In this document: positions 1 to 8,024 of the stretch, one piece after another
How positions within the stretch are numbered: the first letter of the stretch is position 1
Layout of the letters: every line of letters starts with the position of its first letter
Source: NIOZ-UU13 sp964417935
GTDB lineage: Bacteria > Planctomycetota > Phycisphaerae > Sedimentisphaerales > Anaerobacaceae
Assembly (NCBI GenBank): GCA_964417935.1
Contig: CAYQKF010000042.1
Span: forward strand, 1-38,942
Reading direction: 5' to 3'
Length of the DNA: 38,942 nt
Position numbers and translations under genes: made by a program
Notes under the pieces: model-generated
The model's database searches: none
What the model saw: the letters and a program-made list of their open reading frames with translations, nothing else
Told to the model about the DNA's origin: nothing

Positions 1-41
1 AGCGCAGCCTGCCCTGAGCGTAGTCGAATGGGTCGAATGGG

Positions 42-225
42 CCAATTTCCAAAAAACAAAAATGAACGCAAACTTATATGTTATAGAGGATTACAGAAAA
101 AACGATGATTTCGCAGTCCCAGAAAACAAAGCCAATTCAAACCCAATCAAACCCAATTTTGAAAGGAACGAATGTAAACTTTTGTGCTACAGGGTATTAT
201 GAGAGTAAACCCACATTCGCAGTCC
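42..225. repeat. Degenerate tandem repeat, two units of about 75-80 bp
   Basis: Two diverged copies (about 42-119 and 152-225) follow the same order: CAATTT, an A-rich stretch, GAACG or a near match followed by AAACTT, TGT.TA, ATTA, and finally TCGCAGTCC (111-119 and 217-225). Open frames across it (for example 105-422) read like low-complexity translation of the repeat and have no ribosome binding site, so I do not call a gene. No other gene is visible in 1-398. It may belong to a dispersed intergenic family; a genome-wide comparison would show this. Confidence 0.5.
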
Positions 226-276
226 GCAAAGGCAGGCCAAATAATCCAAAGGTCGAGATCACCACTGCCTGGAGTT

Positions 277-292
277 GTGGGGCGAGCCCCAC
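277..292. repeat. Small GTGGGGC hairpin (dispersed family)
   Basis: GTGGGGC at 277-283, a 2-nt loop, then GCCCCAC at 286-292. Similar hairpins lie at 7977-7994 and 13594-13612, and a partial copy near 10195. None has a T-tract, so a repeat family is more likely than terminators. This copy lies downstream of the PEP-CTERM gene on its strand. Confidence 0.5.
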
Positions 293-398
293 ACTACCAC
301 TATTTTGTGCGGGGCAAGTGGGGCAAGTATCGAAGCATCGTCCCTTCGGCAAGCTCAAGGCAGGCTTGCCGACGACGGCTAAACACCGTCCAATAAAA

Positions 399-1010
399 CT
401 ATCGTCTTCGGCGGGGTTGTAACAGTGTCGTCAAACCTGTACCGAGTACCAAGAGCACCACTGTGGCCGGCTCCGGGGTTGTAACGGTAAGCTCAAAGCT
501 TTCCAAAGTGCCGGTGTCGTGATAATAGGCATCGTAGATTTGGAGGTGCCAAGGGCCGTAAATGTCCTGGTCGTCAAAAATTTCCAGCAGGCTGCCGTTA
601 TTAGGTCTGAATCGGCCTGTAAAAGGTGGCTGGGCCTGGCCGATTGGGATCTGGGCTTCATCGTCGAAAACGGTTTGAGAGTAATCTGCGCCCTGAAAAA
701 ACTCATTATCAGGGTTGTACGTATTTAAGCAGATGGTCATTCCGTCAGGGCTTTGCAAAGAGATTTGCAAATCAAAAACGTTGGAGTGCGTCAAAGTGAG
801 GCCGACATCGATGTCAGAGATAGTAAAATGGCTGTCGATTTCAATAACAGCATCAGTCATCCAGCCTTTGCTTGCGTCCGGTTCGGCGGGAATTTGTAAA
901 TCGAAGTCACCTTTGTAAGTGTAAACCTCGTCGGCAAAAACAGGAAAAGACAACGGCCCGAGCCCCAAAAGAACTGCAACAATCCATTGTACGCGGCTTT
1001 GAGCGTCCAT
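399..1010 (-). CDS. PEP-CTERM exported protein with proprotein-convertase P domain
   Basis: A 203-residue exported protein. I chose the ATG at 1010 because it opens a clean signal peptide (basic start, hydrophobic stretch, cleavage near VFADE); an upstream in-frame TTG at 1091 would add 27 polar residues. The body (about residues 25-175) resembles the P/homoB domain of subtilisin-like proprotein convertases: ISDIDVGLTLTHSNVFDLQISLQS, then an aspartate/asparagine-rich loop and GPWHLQIYDAYYHDTGTLESF, typical of these jelly-roll domains. The C-terminus is a PEP-CTERM sorting tail: TPEPATVV, a hydrophobic helix, then four arginines. Such tails direct proteins to exosortase/archaeosortase-type processing at the envelope. 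No protease domain is present, so it is a stand-alone P domain, probably structural or adhesive. A truncated relative lies at 3668-3835. The gene stops at TAG. Confidence 0.85.
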   Translation of the reverse strand: MDAQSRVQWIVAVLLGLGPLSFPVFADEVYTYKGDFDLQIPAEPDASKGWMTDAVIEIDSHFTISDIDVGLTLTHSNVFDLQISLQSPDGMTICLNTYNPDNEFFQGADYSQTVFDDEAQIPIGQAQPPFTGRFRPNNGSLLEIFDDQDIYGPWHLQIYDAYYHDTGTLESFELTVTTPEPATVVLLVLGTGLTTLLQPRRRR

Positions 1011-1361
1011 TCTAAGCCCGTCAACAAGTTTGATATGCAAATTGCGTAAGTTGTAGTTGGTCTTTAAGTGTGAACGATAACACCCGACCAATCACGCTTA
1101 TTGCAATTTGAATTTTAACCGTCCGGGGCGCAGCCAGCAAACAAAATAATTCAGAAAAATCAAAAAAATTTGGGGAGGAATAAAAAAAGGGAAATTCGGC
1201 ATTGGTTCAGAACGGGGTAACACCTCTCTGGACCCAGCGAGTTGCTGTATTCTCCGTAACTCTTGCTCTAACAAATTGTTATGAGTATTCCTGGTCATTG
1301 AACTACCTTGACAAGTGTTACCCTTGAGCGTATGAGATTGAACCAGGCCGAAAATTCTTTT

Positions 1362-1414
1362 AAAAAAGCCTTAAGAGATTATGCGCCCCCTCAAACAAGA
1401 GGATCTCTTAAGGC
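1362..1414 (-). terminator. Rho-independent terminator for the secreted-protein gene
   Basis: Perfect 12-bp inverted repeat: GCCTTAAGAGAT at 1368-1379 and ATCTCTTAAGGC at 1403-1414, with a 23-nt loop. Read on the minus strand, the stem is followed immediately by six T (the A run at 1362-1367). It sits about 60 bp past the stop of the gene at 1474-2070 and in the right orientation to end that transcript. Confidence 0.8.
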
Positions 1415-1473
1415 TCCTTTGGACTCAATTATGAAAGAATTCTCCTTTACACTATTCGATATTTCGCCGGTCG

Positions 1474-2070
1474 TTACTTAGCGATATTGCCCTGGAACAT
1501 TTTGACATCCAGGTTATTTTTCACAACAACATCAGAACGCTTACCGCCGATAATTTTAGTACATTGTTCAGCCTGAACAAACTGAGAGCTTACACTGAAT
1601 CCTCCGCGATAGACTTGCCTCTGACTCTGCTCGCCGACAAAACTCTGTGAGCCTATTGCGCCGCCAATACCGCCGCTTTTTAGGGCTTTGGTGTTAAGAT
1701 TTAGTGTAAGACACTGCCCTTGTGCCCTTAAACTATGACCACGACGTCCACTCTCAACAAGCTGACCTTGCTTACCCCCGACAGTTGCATTCTGCACGAC
1801 AGCCTTTTGGCCCCCCCTGCCCCCAACACATGCATGTTGTTCCAATATACCTCCCTGCTTCATGGCTGCACTGCCCAAACAAGCACTGCTTTGCTTCTGT
1901 CTTTGACCAATCTCCAGATAGTTTCCCCCTGATGCCCAGCCGAAGCCTCCGTCTATTTTGACCTTATTCAATGCTCCAATCGAAAAACCCTGGACCTGGC
2001 CAATGTCTGCAAAGGCACCAGAGGACAGCAACAAAATAACTGTTGCGGAGAGTAAGAATTTTCTAAGCAT
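1474..2070 (-). CDS. Secreted Gly/Gln-rich protein of unknown function
   Basis: 198 residues. The ATG at 2070 follows AAGGAG by a normal spacing. Residues 1-21 form a signal peptide ending at AFA. The mature part is rich in Gly, Gln, Ser and Val, with recurring Q-x-G and G-G motifs (for example VGGRGGQKAVVQNATVGG, AQGQCLTLNLNTKAL, IGGAIGSQSFVGEQ), alternating polar and hydrophobic residues, and three or four cysteines. The pattern is loosely like curlin-type or other beta-solenoid proteins, but I cannot align it to a known repeat and do not name a family. It lies 171 bp downstream of the secreted-protein gene at 2242-3489 on the same strand, and its own terminator follows at 1362-1414. The two may form one transcript and act together at the cell surface. 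Confidence 0.7.
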   Translation of the reverse strand: MLRKFLLSATVILLLSSGAFADIGQVQGFSIGALNKVKIDGGFGWASGGNYLEIGQRQKQSSACLGSAAMKQGGILEQHACVGGRGGQKAVVQNATVGGKQGQLVESGRRGHSLRAQGQCLTLNLNTKALKSGGIGGAIGSQSFVGEQSQRQVYRGGFSVSSQFVQAEQCTKIIGGKRSDVVVKNNLDVKMFQGNIAK

Positions 2071-2241
2071 ATTAAACTCCTTTTCCTTTTATATTTTCAG
2101 ATTCCATTCAAACTGCCAACCAAGCAGCAGCAATTTCAACACCATAGACAACCTTTTTGTGCTCTATAGGCGACCTTCTTTCTCCCTCATAGCAAAGTTC
2201 TCATATCAGTTTATTTAAGAGATTTTTGAACTCTATGAAAG

Positions 2242-3489
2242 TTACTTTATTGTTACGTAATCCACTCTCTGGTGTAACCCAAACCCTGCCATGTCATAAA
2301 GTTGTCGGCTCACTTCAACACCGGGGATGTTACGTCTCCTCTTAGCAGGAGAAACAACAGAAGCTCCTTTGGGAGAAACTTTCGACTGAGGCGCTTTTTG
2401 TACCGATACCGGCTTTGTTATCACTTGTGCAGGCATTTGTTCAGCTTCTTGAACAGGTATTGGCTCGGGCTCTCGAGCAGGCATTCGAGCCGGTTTTTCA
2501 GCAAGCTCCTGAGCAGGTCTTTTATAGAACTTTGCGTGGAATCTCTCATAGAAGGCCTGAGGAATTCTCCTCCTATTAGCAGCGGCCGGCCAATACCTAT
2601 AACCAGCAGCGCTGACAAGAGCCTTTCCTTTACCTTCAGTAATTCCGCTTGAGACAGCACCAAACATAGAAATAGAGTAGTTAGCCTGGCTGTAAGCTCC
2701 GCCGGCTCCGGGAAAAGCAAGATTTGAGCCAACAGTAACACCTTTCATTCCGCCGGAGATAAGCAGGATATCAACATCCCATGGCAAAGCCTCCGCTACT
2801 GCAGCATCGTAAACTTGATCCCAGTTGCGCTCCACCCTGCCTTCTAAACTTACCTTTCCGACATAAGCGTAACCGGCTTTCCTCAAAAGACTTGTATCCA
2901 CATTGGAGTCGATAAAGACTAAAAGAGGCTTTCTCCTGGGTCTGCGAGTACGAACAAGCGAATTTGCTATTTCAAATCCTCTGCCGTGATGGAAATTATC
3001 AGGCCCTCCAAACATGGCTCCAACACCATTAAGGAATCCGCCGATAACACCAAGCGGGCTTTCATAAGGTAATGATTCAAGAACGCCCCTAAGCTCTCTC
3101 GTGTCAACGGGATTACCAGGACTGAATATCCGTTCATACACCTGGTCATCACTATTAGGTCCATTCGGGAAGTATGCCTTTATAGTCCCCCAGCCTCCAT
3201 GATTCCAATAGGGCAAATATGGAGGAAACGTTGTAATCGGCGGTGTCCTGGTCCTGTAGTTCGAAATTGAGGTGGAATTGATACTCACATCTGAACTGGA
3301 TGAAGAAGTAGAATCGGAGTCACCGCCGCCTACGACAGAAACATCCTGAGACTGGTTAGTAGCAACATTAGTACTTACTTCAACCGTCGTGTCGGGTGTA
3401 CTCTCAGGAAGAGCTCCGTTACCGGCTTTTGCCAAAACACTCGCAAAAAACATCAGCACGGGAACCAACATTGCGATTAGTTTTTTCAT
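2242..3489 (-). CDS. Secreted protein of unknown function
   Basis: 415 residues from the second ATG (3489), which sits 7 nt after AAGGAG; the ATG at 3495 is only 1 nt from that site and is unlikely. A signal peptide (MKKLIAMLVPVLMFF, ending near AKA) is followed by a low-complexity Thr/Ser/Asp linker with a run of serines (about residues 30-80). A compact middle region (about 90-320) includes RRKPLLVFIDSNVDTSLLRK and WDVDILLISGGMKGVTVGSN, which read like buried beta strands of an alpha/beta fold. A Pro/Glu/Ala-rich tail (about 335-395) then ends in a short conserved-looking block. I do not recognise the family. The next gene (1474-2070) also encodes a secreted protein and lies 171 bp downstream on the same strand. 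Confidence 0.7.
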   Translation of the reverse strand: MKKLIAMLVPVLMFFASVLAKAGNGALPESTPDTTVEVSTNVATNQSQDVSVVGGGDSDSTSSSSSDVSINSTSISNYRTRTPPITTFPPYLPYWNHGGWGTIKAYFPNGPNSDDQVYERIFSPGNPVDTRELRGVLESLPYESPLGVIGGFLNGVGAMFGGPDNFHHGRGFEIANSLVRTRRPRRKPLLVFIDSNVDTSLLRKAGYAYVGKVSLEGRVERNWDQVYDAAVAEALPWDVDILLISGGMKGVTVGSNLAFPGAGGAYSQANYSISMFGAVSSGITEGKGKALVSAAGYRYWPAAANRRRIPQAFYERFHAKFYKRPAQELAEKPARMPAREPEPIPVQEAEQMPAQVITKPVSVQKAPQSKVSPKGASVVSPAKRRRNIPGVEVSRQLYDMAGFGLHQRVDYVTIK

Positions 3490-3667
3490 GGCCATTCTCC
3501 TTAATAGAAATTCCGTTTCCTTTTTAAATAAACAGCCACCAACATCCTCCTAATGTTTCAAAAAAAAGTGTTTTTTTTCTTACTCTTATCGCCTCCTTCC
3601 TTCACCTAAAAAATTACAATTAGATACTGGTTTTTTTGCATATCAAAACGACTTTCCTGCCTTGTCT

Positions 3668-3835
3668 TTATTCTTCATTAGCTCTACAACCTTTGCCGGC
3701 ATCCAATCCGGTGGGAATTTTAAAATTGAAGTCGCCACTGTAAGTGTAAACCGGCTCAGCAATAACAGGCAAACACCACGTCCCGAGACCGTAAAGATAT
3801 GCAACAATCCCTTGTAATACGCTGCGAGTATCCAT
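3668..3835 (-). pseudogene. Truncated second copy of the PEP-CTERM/P-domain gene
   Basis: About 55 codons from the ATG at 3835. The product matches the first part of the protein at 399-1010: both start MD..S..Q.IVA.L.GLG and share VYTY.GDF..+IP...DA.KG. The similarity also extends upstream of the ATG: both copies have GLR codons directly before the start and related leader sequence. After the shared KG the frame drifts (CRANEE) and stops at 3668, so the P domain and the sorting tail are missing. This is best read as a decayed or partial duplication. Nothing gene-like is visible between it and 4205 apart from a small inverted repeat. Confidence 0.7.
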
Positions 3836-3989
3836 TCTCAACCCACCAACAAATGTTACACAAACACAATCACCCTCCTGGAAATCGTGGCTATGCAATA
3901 CAAATCATAACATTATCGGACGTCATAGCAAACAAAAAATTGAAAAATTTGTAACTGTTCAGAGAATCTGTTGAATTTTGGCCATTTTA

Positions 3990-4044
3990 TGTCATTTCGA
4001 GCGAACATTTGAGATTGTTTCGGCCTAAAGGCCTCGCAATGACA
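3990..4044. repeat. Inverted repeat, TGTCATT ... AATGACA
   Basis: TGTCATT (3990-3996) and AATGACA (4038-4044) bracket sequence containing CGAGCGA and CTCGC. The layout resembles the GTCATTCC-type dispersed repeats at 5971-6035 and 12391-12415. There is no coding capacity. Confidence 0.45.
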
Positions 4045-4204
4045 CAAAAGCGCCATTTTGCCCTTGTGAACAAATACAAAAATTTTAACCTCCTCCTTAG
4101 CAGTAAGAGGATATTATACCGAAAACCTGAGACTACACCGAAACAAGAGACTTTTTGACGAGGATTCCAGCGAAATCTGCTGCAAAACAGGACGCAACTA
4201 CTGC

Positions 4205-5500
4205 CTATTTAACTTCAATGACCGAGTTAAAACCTCCGAAGGGATTTAATTCGGTCAGCTCATTATATGGATCCTGCTGCCACTGGCCGTCAACAACCAG
4301 CCGATAGCGATATCGTCCCGGAAGCAGGTTCATCTCCGTCTGCCAGACGCCGCTTTCACCAACTTTTTGCATGGGTGTCTGTTCCGGCTGCCAATTATTA
4401 AAGTCGCCGGCGATATGCACACTGTCGGCGCGCGGATAGAGCGTTACAAATACGACGGCATCCTCTACCTGGCTGACGCCGTAATAGTCAGAAAGCTTGG
4501 TGGCGGTATCGAGCGGTTTCGGTGCCTCAAGGAATTCGATTTCAGGTTTTTCCGCCGTTGTTTCGGTAGTGATAAACTCATCGACGGGAAGGCTAAGACC
4601 CGGCTGGTCGGTTTGGGGGGCGGGCACAGCTTTTATTGGCAGCTTTGCGGCCTGAAGCAATTCATCGGCAGTGGCACTGATTGATTCGAGCTGATCGGCC
4701 AATGAGTTGACAAACTCGTGATGCTGCTGTCTGGCCTGGGAGCCTAAGACCTCTTCGGCGAGGGAGTGAAAATCTCTGTGGCCCTTGCTGACAGGGTCGT
4801 ACTCACTGATGGGTTGGCCAAAACTGGATGCTTCCTTGATTTTGGTATTGAAACTGACAACTGTCTGGAACATTTTATCAGCGAAGTGGCTTCGCAATTC
4901 GGCCAAAATTTCTCTGGCCATCTTCGTTCTTATATCATACATGCTGGCTAAGACTTTGACATCGACCTGCTGATTGTGTCGTCTGCAAAGTACGCTGAGG
5001 GTCTCAAGCTGCCTGCTAAGCCCGTGGAGTGCAAAGTAGCCGGTCTCGACGGGAACAATAACATCATCGGCAGCCCTTAGTGCGTTGAAGGTCAACAGAC
5101 TCACGGCGGGGGGGCAATCGATTACTGTGTAGTCATAATCGTTCTTTATCTCGTCCAGGACATCTTTCAGACAGCATTCACGCTCGGCGATCCCGATCAT
5201 CTGCTGCTCGAAGGCAGAAAGGTCTAAACTGGCCGGCGCCAGCTCCAGCCTGTCGCTAATCTGCCAGAGTATTTCTGTGAGCTTCATCGGCTCGTTTCTG
5301 CTTGTGCTAATCAGCACATCGTAGATGCTCTGTTCGATCTGCTCCTCCGGCACAGCGAGGCCGACCGCACAGTGTGACTGCGGGTCCATATCGACCAGCA
5401 GGACTCTCCGGCCTGCGTCAGCAAGAGCACTGGCCAGGTTTATCGATACCGTTGTTTTGCCACAACCACCTTTTTGATTAACAATCGCTATGGTTCTCAT
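4205..5500 (-). CDS. ParA/Soj-family ATPase fused to a CBM48-like glycogen-binding domain
   Basis: 431 residues. The ATG at 5500 follows GGAGAG by 5-6 nt and places the protein start right before the nucleotide-binding strand (MRTIAIVNQKGG); the upstream ATG at 5527 is less likely. Residues 1-250 are a complete ParA ATPase: deviant Walker A KGGCGKTT at 10-17, switch VDMDPQSH, Walker B-like TVIDCPP, and the VPVETGYFAL segment. A poorly conserved linker (about 255-345) leads to an early-set beta-sandwich domain at 349-431 (VHIAGDFNNWQP, GRYRYRLVVDG, NPFGGFNSVIEV), the signature of AMPK-beta/isoamylase N-terminal CBM48 modules that bind glycogen or starch-like glucans. No ParB gene is adjacent, so this is probably an orphan ParA that positions a cargo rather than partitioning chromosomes. 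The glucan cargo is inference. Confidence 0.88.
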   Translation of the reverse strand: MRTIAIVNQKGGCGKTTVSINLASALADAGRRVLLVDMDPQSHCAVGLAVPEEQIEQSIYDVLISTSRNEPMKLTEILWQISDRLELAPASLDLSAFEQQMIGIAERECCLKDVLDEIKNDYDYTVIDCPPAVSLLTFNALRAADDVIVPVETGYFALHGLSRQLETLSVLCRRHNQQVDVKVLASMYDIRTKMAREILAELRSHFADKMFQTVVSFNTKIKEASSFGQPISEYDPVSKGHRDFHSLAEEVLGSQARQQHHEFVNSLADQLESISATADELLQAAKLPIKAVPAPQTDQPGLSLPVDEFITTETTAEKPEIEFLEAPKPLDTATKLSDYYGVSQVEDAVVFVTLYPRADSVHIAGDFNNWQPEQTPMQKVGESGVWQTEMNLLPGRYRYRLVVDGQWQQDPYNELTELNPFGGFNSVIEVK

Positions 5501-5772
5501 AATTTCTCTCCAGCTCCGGGTTCCCATTTCGCAATTTACAGCAAAACAGGGTCCGGTCTAAAATAACAGTCCGAAAAACTCCTTTTTTGGTGTAGAAAAC
5601 GGCTTTTCAATACTATAAAAACAACTCGACACTTTTTAGTTATTCGGCAAAAAAATACGAAAAACTTTATCTTTTTTATGGGACGGGCCAATAAAAACAC
5701 AATTACCCACACGGATAGCCGATATTACCGGGCTGTTGACGGTGATGAAAAGGTACAAAAGGGAGTTCCAGG

Positions 5773-5823
5773 CCATCCCCAAGCTCGTCCCGATTCTTCG
5801 GGACGAGCTTGAGGCTGCCACCC
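5773..5823. repeat. Dispersed hairpin repeat, copy 1
   Basis: A 13-bp perfect stem (AAGCTCGTCCCGA at 5781-5793, TCGGGACGAGCTT at 5798-5810) with a 4-nt loop, flanked by CCATCCCC and GCTGCCACCC. The same block, flanks included, occurs in reverse orientation at 13515-13565. The rest of 5528-6129 holds no convincing gene; an open frame across the hairpin on the minus strand (5636-5872) is repeat-derived. Confidence 0.75.
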
Positions 5824-5970
5824 GTCGTTGATAACGTCCATTGCCAGTACAAAAAAACCTGTTTTCTTTCAACGAGCCGTCTTTTCAGTTTGGATTATTC
5901 AGGCAAACTGGTATATTATGCAGAGACGTAGATAGAACGTATTGTCCTTTCACAGGTCAACTGAAGGACT

Positions 5971-6035
5971 GTCATTCCTGCGGAAGCAGGAATCCAGAAC
6001 TGAAAGAGTGGATTCCGCATCAAGTGCGGAATGAC
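5971..6035. repeat. GTCATTCC double-hairpin repeat
   Basis: Two adjacent hairpins, ATTCCTGC-GGAA-GCAGGAAT and ATTCCGCA-(5 nt)-TGCGGAAT, bracketed by GTCATT and ATGAC. The first hairpin type recurs at 12391-12415 (ATTCCCGC-GAAA-GCGGGAAT). This is a dispersed intergenic family; the two hairpins keep pairing while the bases differ. Confidence 0.65.
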
Positions 6036-6129
6036 AACTCCTCAAATTATGTGTGAAAGAGTAGTAGTGCACAGGTTCGTGTATTGGGTGTAATTTTTTA
6101 GATGCATATAGAAATTAGGAGGCAGTTTT

Positions 6130-7017
6130 ATGAAAGAGAAAATTATCGGACGTCGCAGTTTTTTGAGGTATGCTGCTGCGGTTTCGGCTGGGACGAGCAT
6201 GCCGGGTGAGTTCGGCTTTGCCAGAAGCAGTCAGAAAGGCGCCAAACTGCGCAAAGCCCTTCAATTAGGTATGCTGCCGCGGGAACTTTCCGATGCGGAC
6301 AAGTTTAAATTAGCGAAGAAATGCGGTTTCGAAGGCATCGAAGGTTCTCCAATGAAGGACCTCGATGCAGCCCGGCAGCTTGGCAAGCTGGCACGGCAGG
6401 CTGGCGTTCCGATTCATTCAATCGTGTACGGCGGATGGGGTGCACCATTTTCCGACCCCGACCCAAAGGTAATAGAGAAGGGCCTGGCAGGAATGGAGAC
6501 CGCCCTGCGCAGTGCCAAAGCGATGGGCGCCGAGACGGTGCTGTTGGTGCCCGCGGTAGTCAAAGAAAACGTCAGCTACGCCCAGGCCTACAAGCGCTCG
6601 CAGAGGCACATCCGGAAACTGCTGCCATTAGCTGAGGAGCTTGGCGTAATTATCGCAGTCGAGAATGTCTGGAACAAGTTTCTGCTAAGCCCGCTCGAAT
6701 TCGCACGGTACGTGGATGAGTTCGAGAGTCCCTGGCTCAAGGCCTACTTCGATATCGGCAACGTAATCCTCTTCGGGTACTCGCAGGACTGGATACGCAC
6801 GCTCGGCAAACGCATTGTCAAAATCCATTTGAAAGACTTCAAGCGGCGTGGCTATGAATGGACTAATCTTCTCGATGGCGACGTGAACTGGCCTGAAGTG
6901 CGCAGGGCATTGGACGAAATAGGCTACGATGGATTCCTGACAACGGAACTGCGCGGCGGCAATGAAGCCTACCTGACCGATTTGGCCGGTCGTATCGACC
7001 GTTTTTTCGCGATGTAA
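6130..7017 (+). CDS. Tat-exported sugar isomerase/epimerase-like TIM-barrel protein
   Basis: 295 residues, with AGGAGG 7 nt before the ATG. The N-terminus has a twin-arginine signal (GRRSFLRY followed by a hydrophobic, Ala-rich stretch), so it is predicted to be exported folded. The rest is a xylose-isomerase-like/AP-endonuclease-2 TIM barrel (PF01261 type). The usual metal ligands can be placed: Glu178 (AVENVWN), Asp208 (FDIGN), His233 (KIHLKD) and Glu273 (TTELRGG). Such proteins isomerise or epimerise sugars, inositols or their derivatives; Tat-exported versions are frequent in Planctomycetota and Bacteroidota and mostly uncharacterised. The gene stands alone. A candidate mobile element starts 64 bp after its stop. 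Substrate unknown. Confidence 0.85.
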   Translation: MKEKIIGRRSFLRYAAAVSAGTSMPGEFGFARSSQKGAKLRKALQLGMLPRELSDADKFKLAKKCGFEGIEGSPMKDLDAARQLGKLARQAGVPIHSIVYGGWGAPFSDPDPKVIEKGLAGMETALRSAKAMGAETVLLVPAVVKENVSYAQAYKRSQRHIRKLLPLAEELGVIIAVENVWNKFLLSPLEFARYVDEFESPWLKAYFDIGNVILFGYSQDWIRTLGKRIVKIHLKDFKRRGYEWTNLLDGDVNWPEVRRALDEIGYDGFLTTELRGGNEAYLTDLAGRIDRFFAM

Positions 7018-7081
7018 TAACCTATAAAGAAATCCAAATACAAAAACACTGATTTGGGTCTATCGGCTCGGTTATAAAATA

Positions 7082-7384
7082 AGGTTCAACTGCAAAATAG
7101 TTGGTTGATCAACACATGATTATAAAAGGATTTATCGCTTTTTCGGCACCAGCATAATGTCATAAGTGGGCGGCACCGTTGAAGATACCGCCCGGAGTTT
7201 ATCCCTGCAAAAGCAGGGGCTGTATGCCACCATCAGGACGCTCGGGGCGCTTCGGCGCGTTGCCCTATCCTCCCCGATGGCGGTGGCATTATACCCATTC
7301 ATGCTGTTGCCTTAAAGCGTTAAATCCAAAAGAGTTACAGGGTATATTTCTTATCAACCCACCAACTTTTTTGCAGTTGAACCT
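7082..7384. mobile_element. Candidate MITE, 303 bp, with 23-bp terminal inverted repeats
   Basis: The left end at 7082-7104 starts AGGTTCAACTGCAAAA, and the right end at 7362-7384 is its reverse complement with one mismatch over 23 bp. The element is flanked on both sides by AAAATA (7076-7081 and 7385-7390), which fits a 6-bp target duplication, although the flanks are A/T-rich. Inside are two hairpins: CCCTGC-AAAA-GCAGGG at 7203-7218, and an imperfect stem pairing TGCCACCATC near 7225 with GATGGCGGTGGCA near 7290. No transposase fits in 303 bp, so it would be a non-autonomous element. It fills most of the gap between the isomerase-like gene and the Hsp20 gene. Confidence 0.65.
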
Positions 7385-7502
7385 AAAATAAAATGGTTCC
7401 CATTCTACAATCGTCGTAACACGGGAACCATTAACGCTGAACAACGAACAAGCTCAATTATCTGTTCGATACTTTAGCATTTGGGACAGTTCGGTCGAAT
7501 TA

Positions 7503-7883
7503 TCATTTAACCTTGACCTTGACAGCCTTGGTCTTCTCGGCCTTCGGCAACGCTATGTTCAGTACGACGTCTTTGCAGATCGCATCAATCTTGCCCTGGT
7601 CAACATCGGTGGGCAAGGTCAACTCTCGCCTGAAGCTGCCATAGGTGCTTTCAACATGGTAGTAGCCTTTTTCCTTTTTCTCATCGGACTGTTTCTTTTC
7701 GCCGCTGATGGTCAAGGTGTTGCCATAGACGGAGATTTCAATATCTTCAGCCTTGCAGCCGGGGACCTCAGACCTTACGACAATCGCATCTTCTTCCTCG
7801 ACAACGTCAATTGCGGGCCAGGCTTTGTATCCGGCAAACGGCCTATCCAGGCCTCTGAAGAAGCTGTCAAACAAATCATCCAT
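7503..7883 (-). CDS. Small heat-shock protein (Hsp20/alpha-crystallin family)
   Basis: 126 residues from the ATG at 7883. The alpha-crystallin domain covers about residues 22-115 (PAIDVVEEEDAIVVRSEVPG, the core strands ISVYGNTLTISGEKK, and SFRRELTLP). The C-terminal tail ends VKVKVK, the place of the usual I/V-x-I/V oligomer motif. It acts as an ATP-independent holdase in the cytoplasm. The protein is about 15-20 residues shorter than usual, and the frame stays open and family-like upstream of the ATG (LVRFNKGHRGDSARFHGE), back to a TAG at 7950-7952, with only a CTG (7937) as an alternative start. No strong ribosome binding site precedes either. The true N-terminus may therefore be longer. 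The gene lies 140 bp downstream of hflC on the same strand; a GTGGGGC hairpin sits between them. Confidence 0.9.
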   Translation of the reverse strand: MDDLFDSFFRGLDRPFAGYKAWPAIDVVEEEDAIVVRSEVPGCKAEDIEISVYGNTLTISGEKKQSDEKKEKGYYHVESTYGSFRRELTLPTDVDQGKIDAICKDVVLNIALPKAEKTKAVKVKVK

Positions 7884-7976
7884 CTCGCCGTGAAATCTTG
7901 CCGAATCGCCTCTGTGTCCTTTGTTAAAACGTACCAGTTTACCGGAACGCTATTTTGGTGTAGGACAAATGCAAAT

Positions 7977-7994
7977 GGTGGGGCTTGCCCCACC
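7977..7994. repeat. GGTGGGGC hairpin (dispersed family)
   Basis: Perfect 8-bp stem, GGTGGGGC at 7977-7984 and GCCCCACC at 7987-7994, with a TT loop, between hflC and the Hsp20 gene. It has no T-tract on either strand, so it is not a standard terminator, although it could stabilise an RNA end. A related half copy is at about 10195-10208. Confidence 0.55.
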
Positions 7995-8024
7995 CTACCG
8001 CTTCCAAGAATGAACTATCAAAAA

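Noticed and set aside
105..422. Open frame of about 105 codons on the plus strand
   Set aside because: It runs across a degenerate tandem repeat and a hairpin, has no ribosome binding site, and overlaps the end of the PEP-CTERM gene.
1098..1298. 66-codon open frame on the minus strand
   Set aside because: No ribosome binding site and no family resemblance; most likely chance. A GTAACAC/GTGTTAC inverted pair (about 1219-1313) crosses it.
6084..6112. TTGGGT with 17-nt spacing to TATAGA upstream of the Tat-exported protein
   Set aside because: The -10 box ends only 5 bp before the AGGAGG, so a transcript from it would start inside the ribosome binding site.
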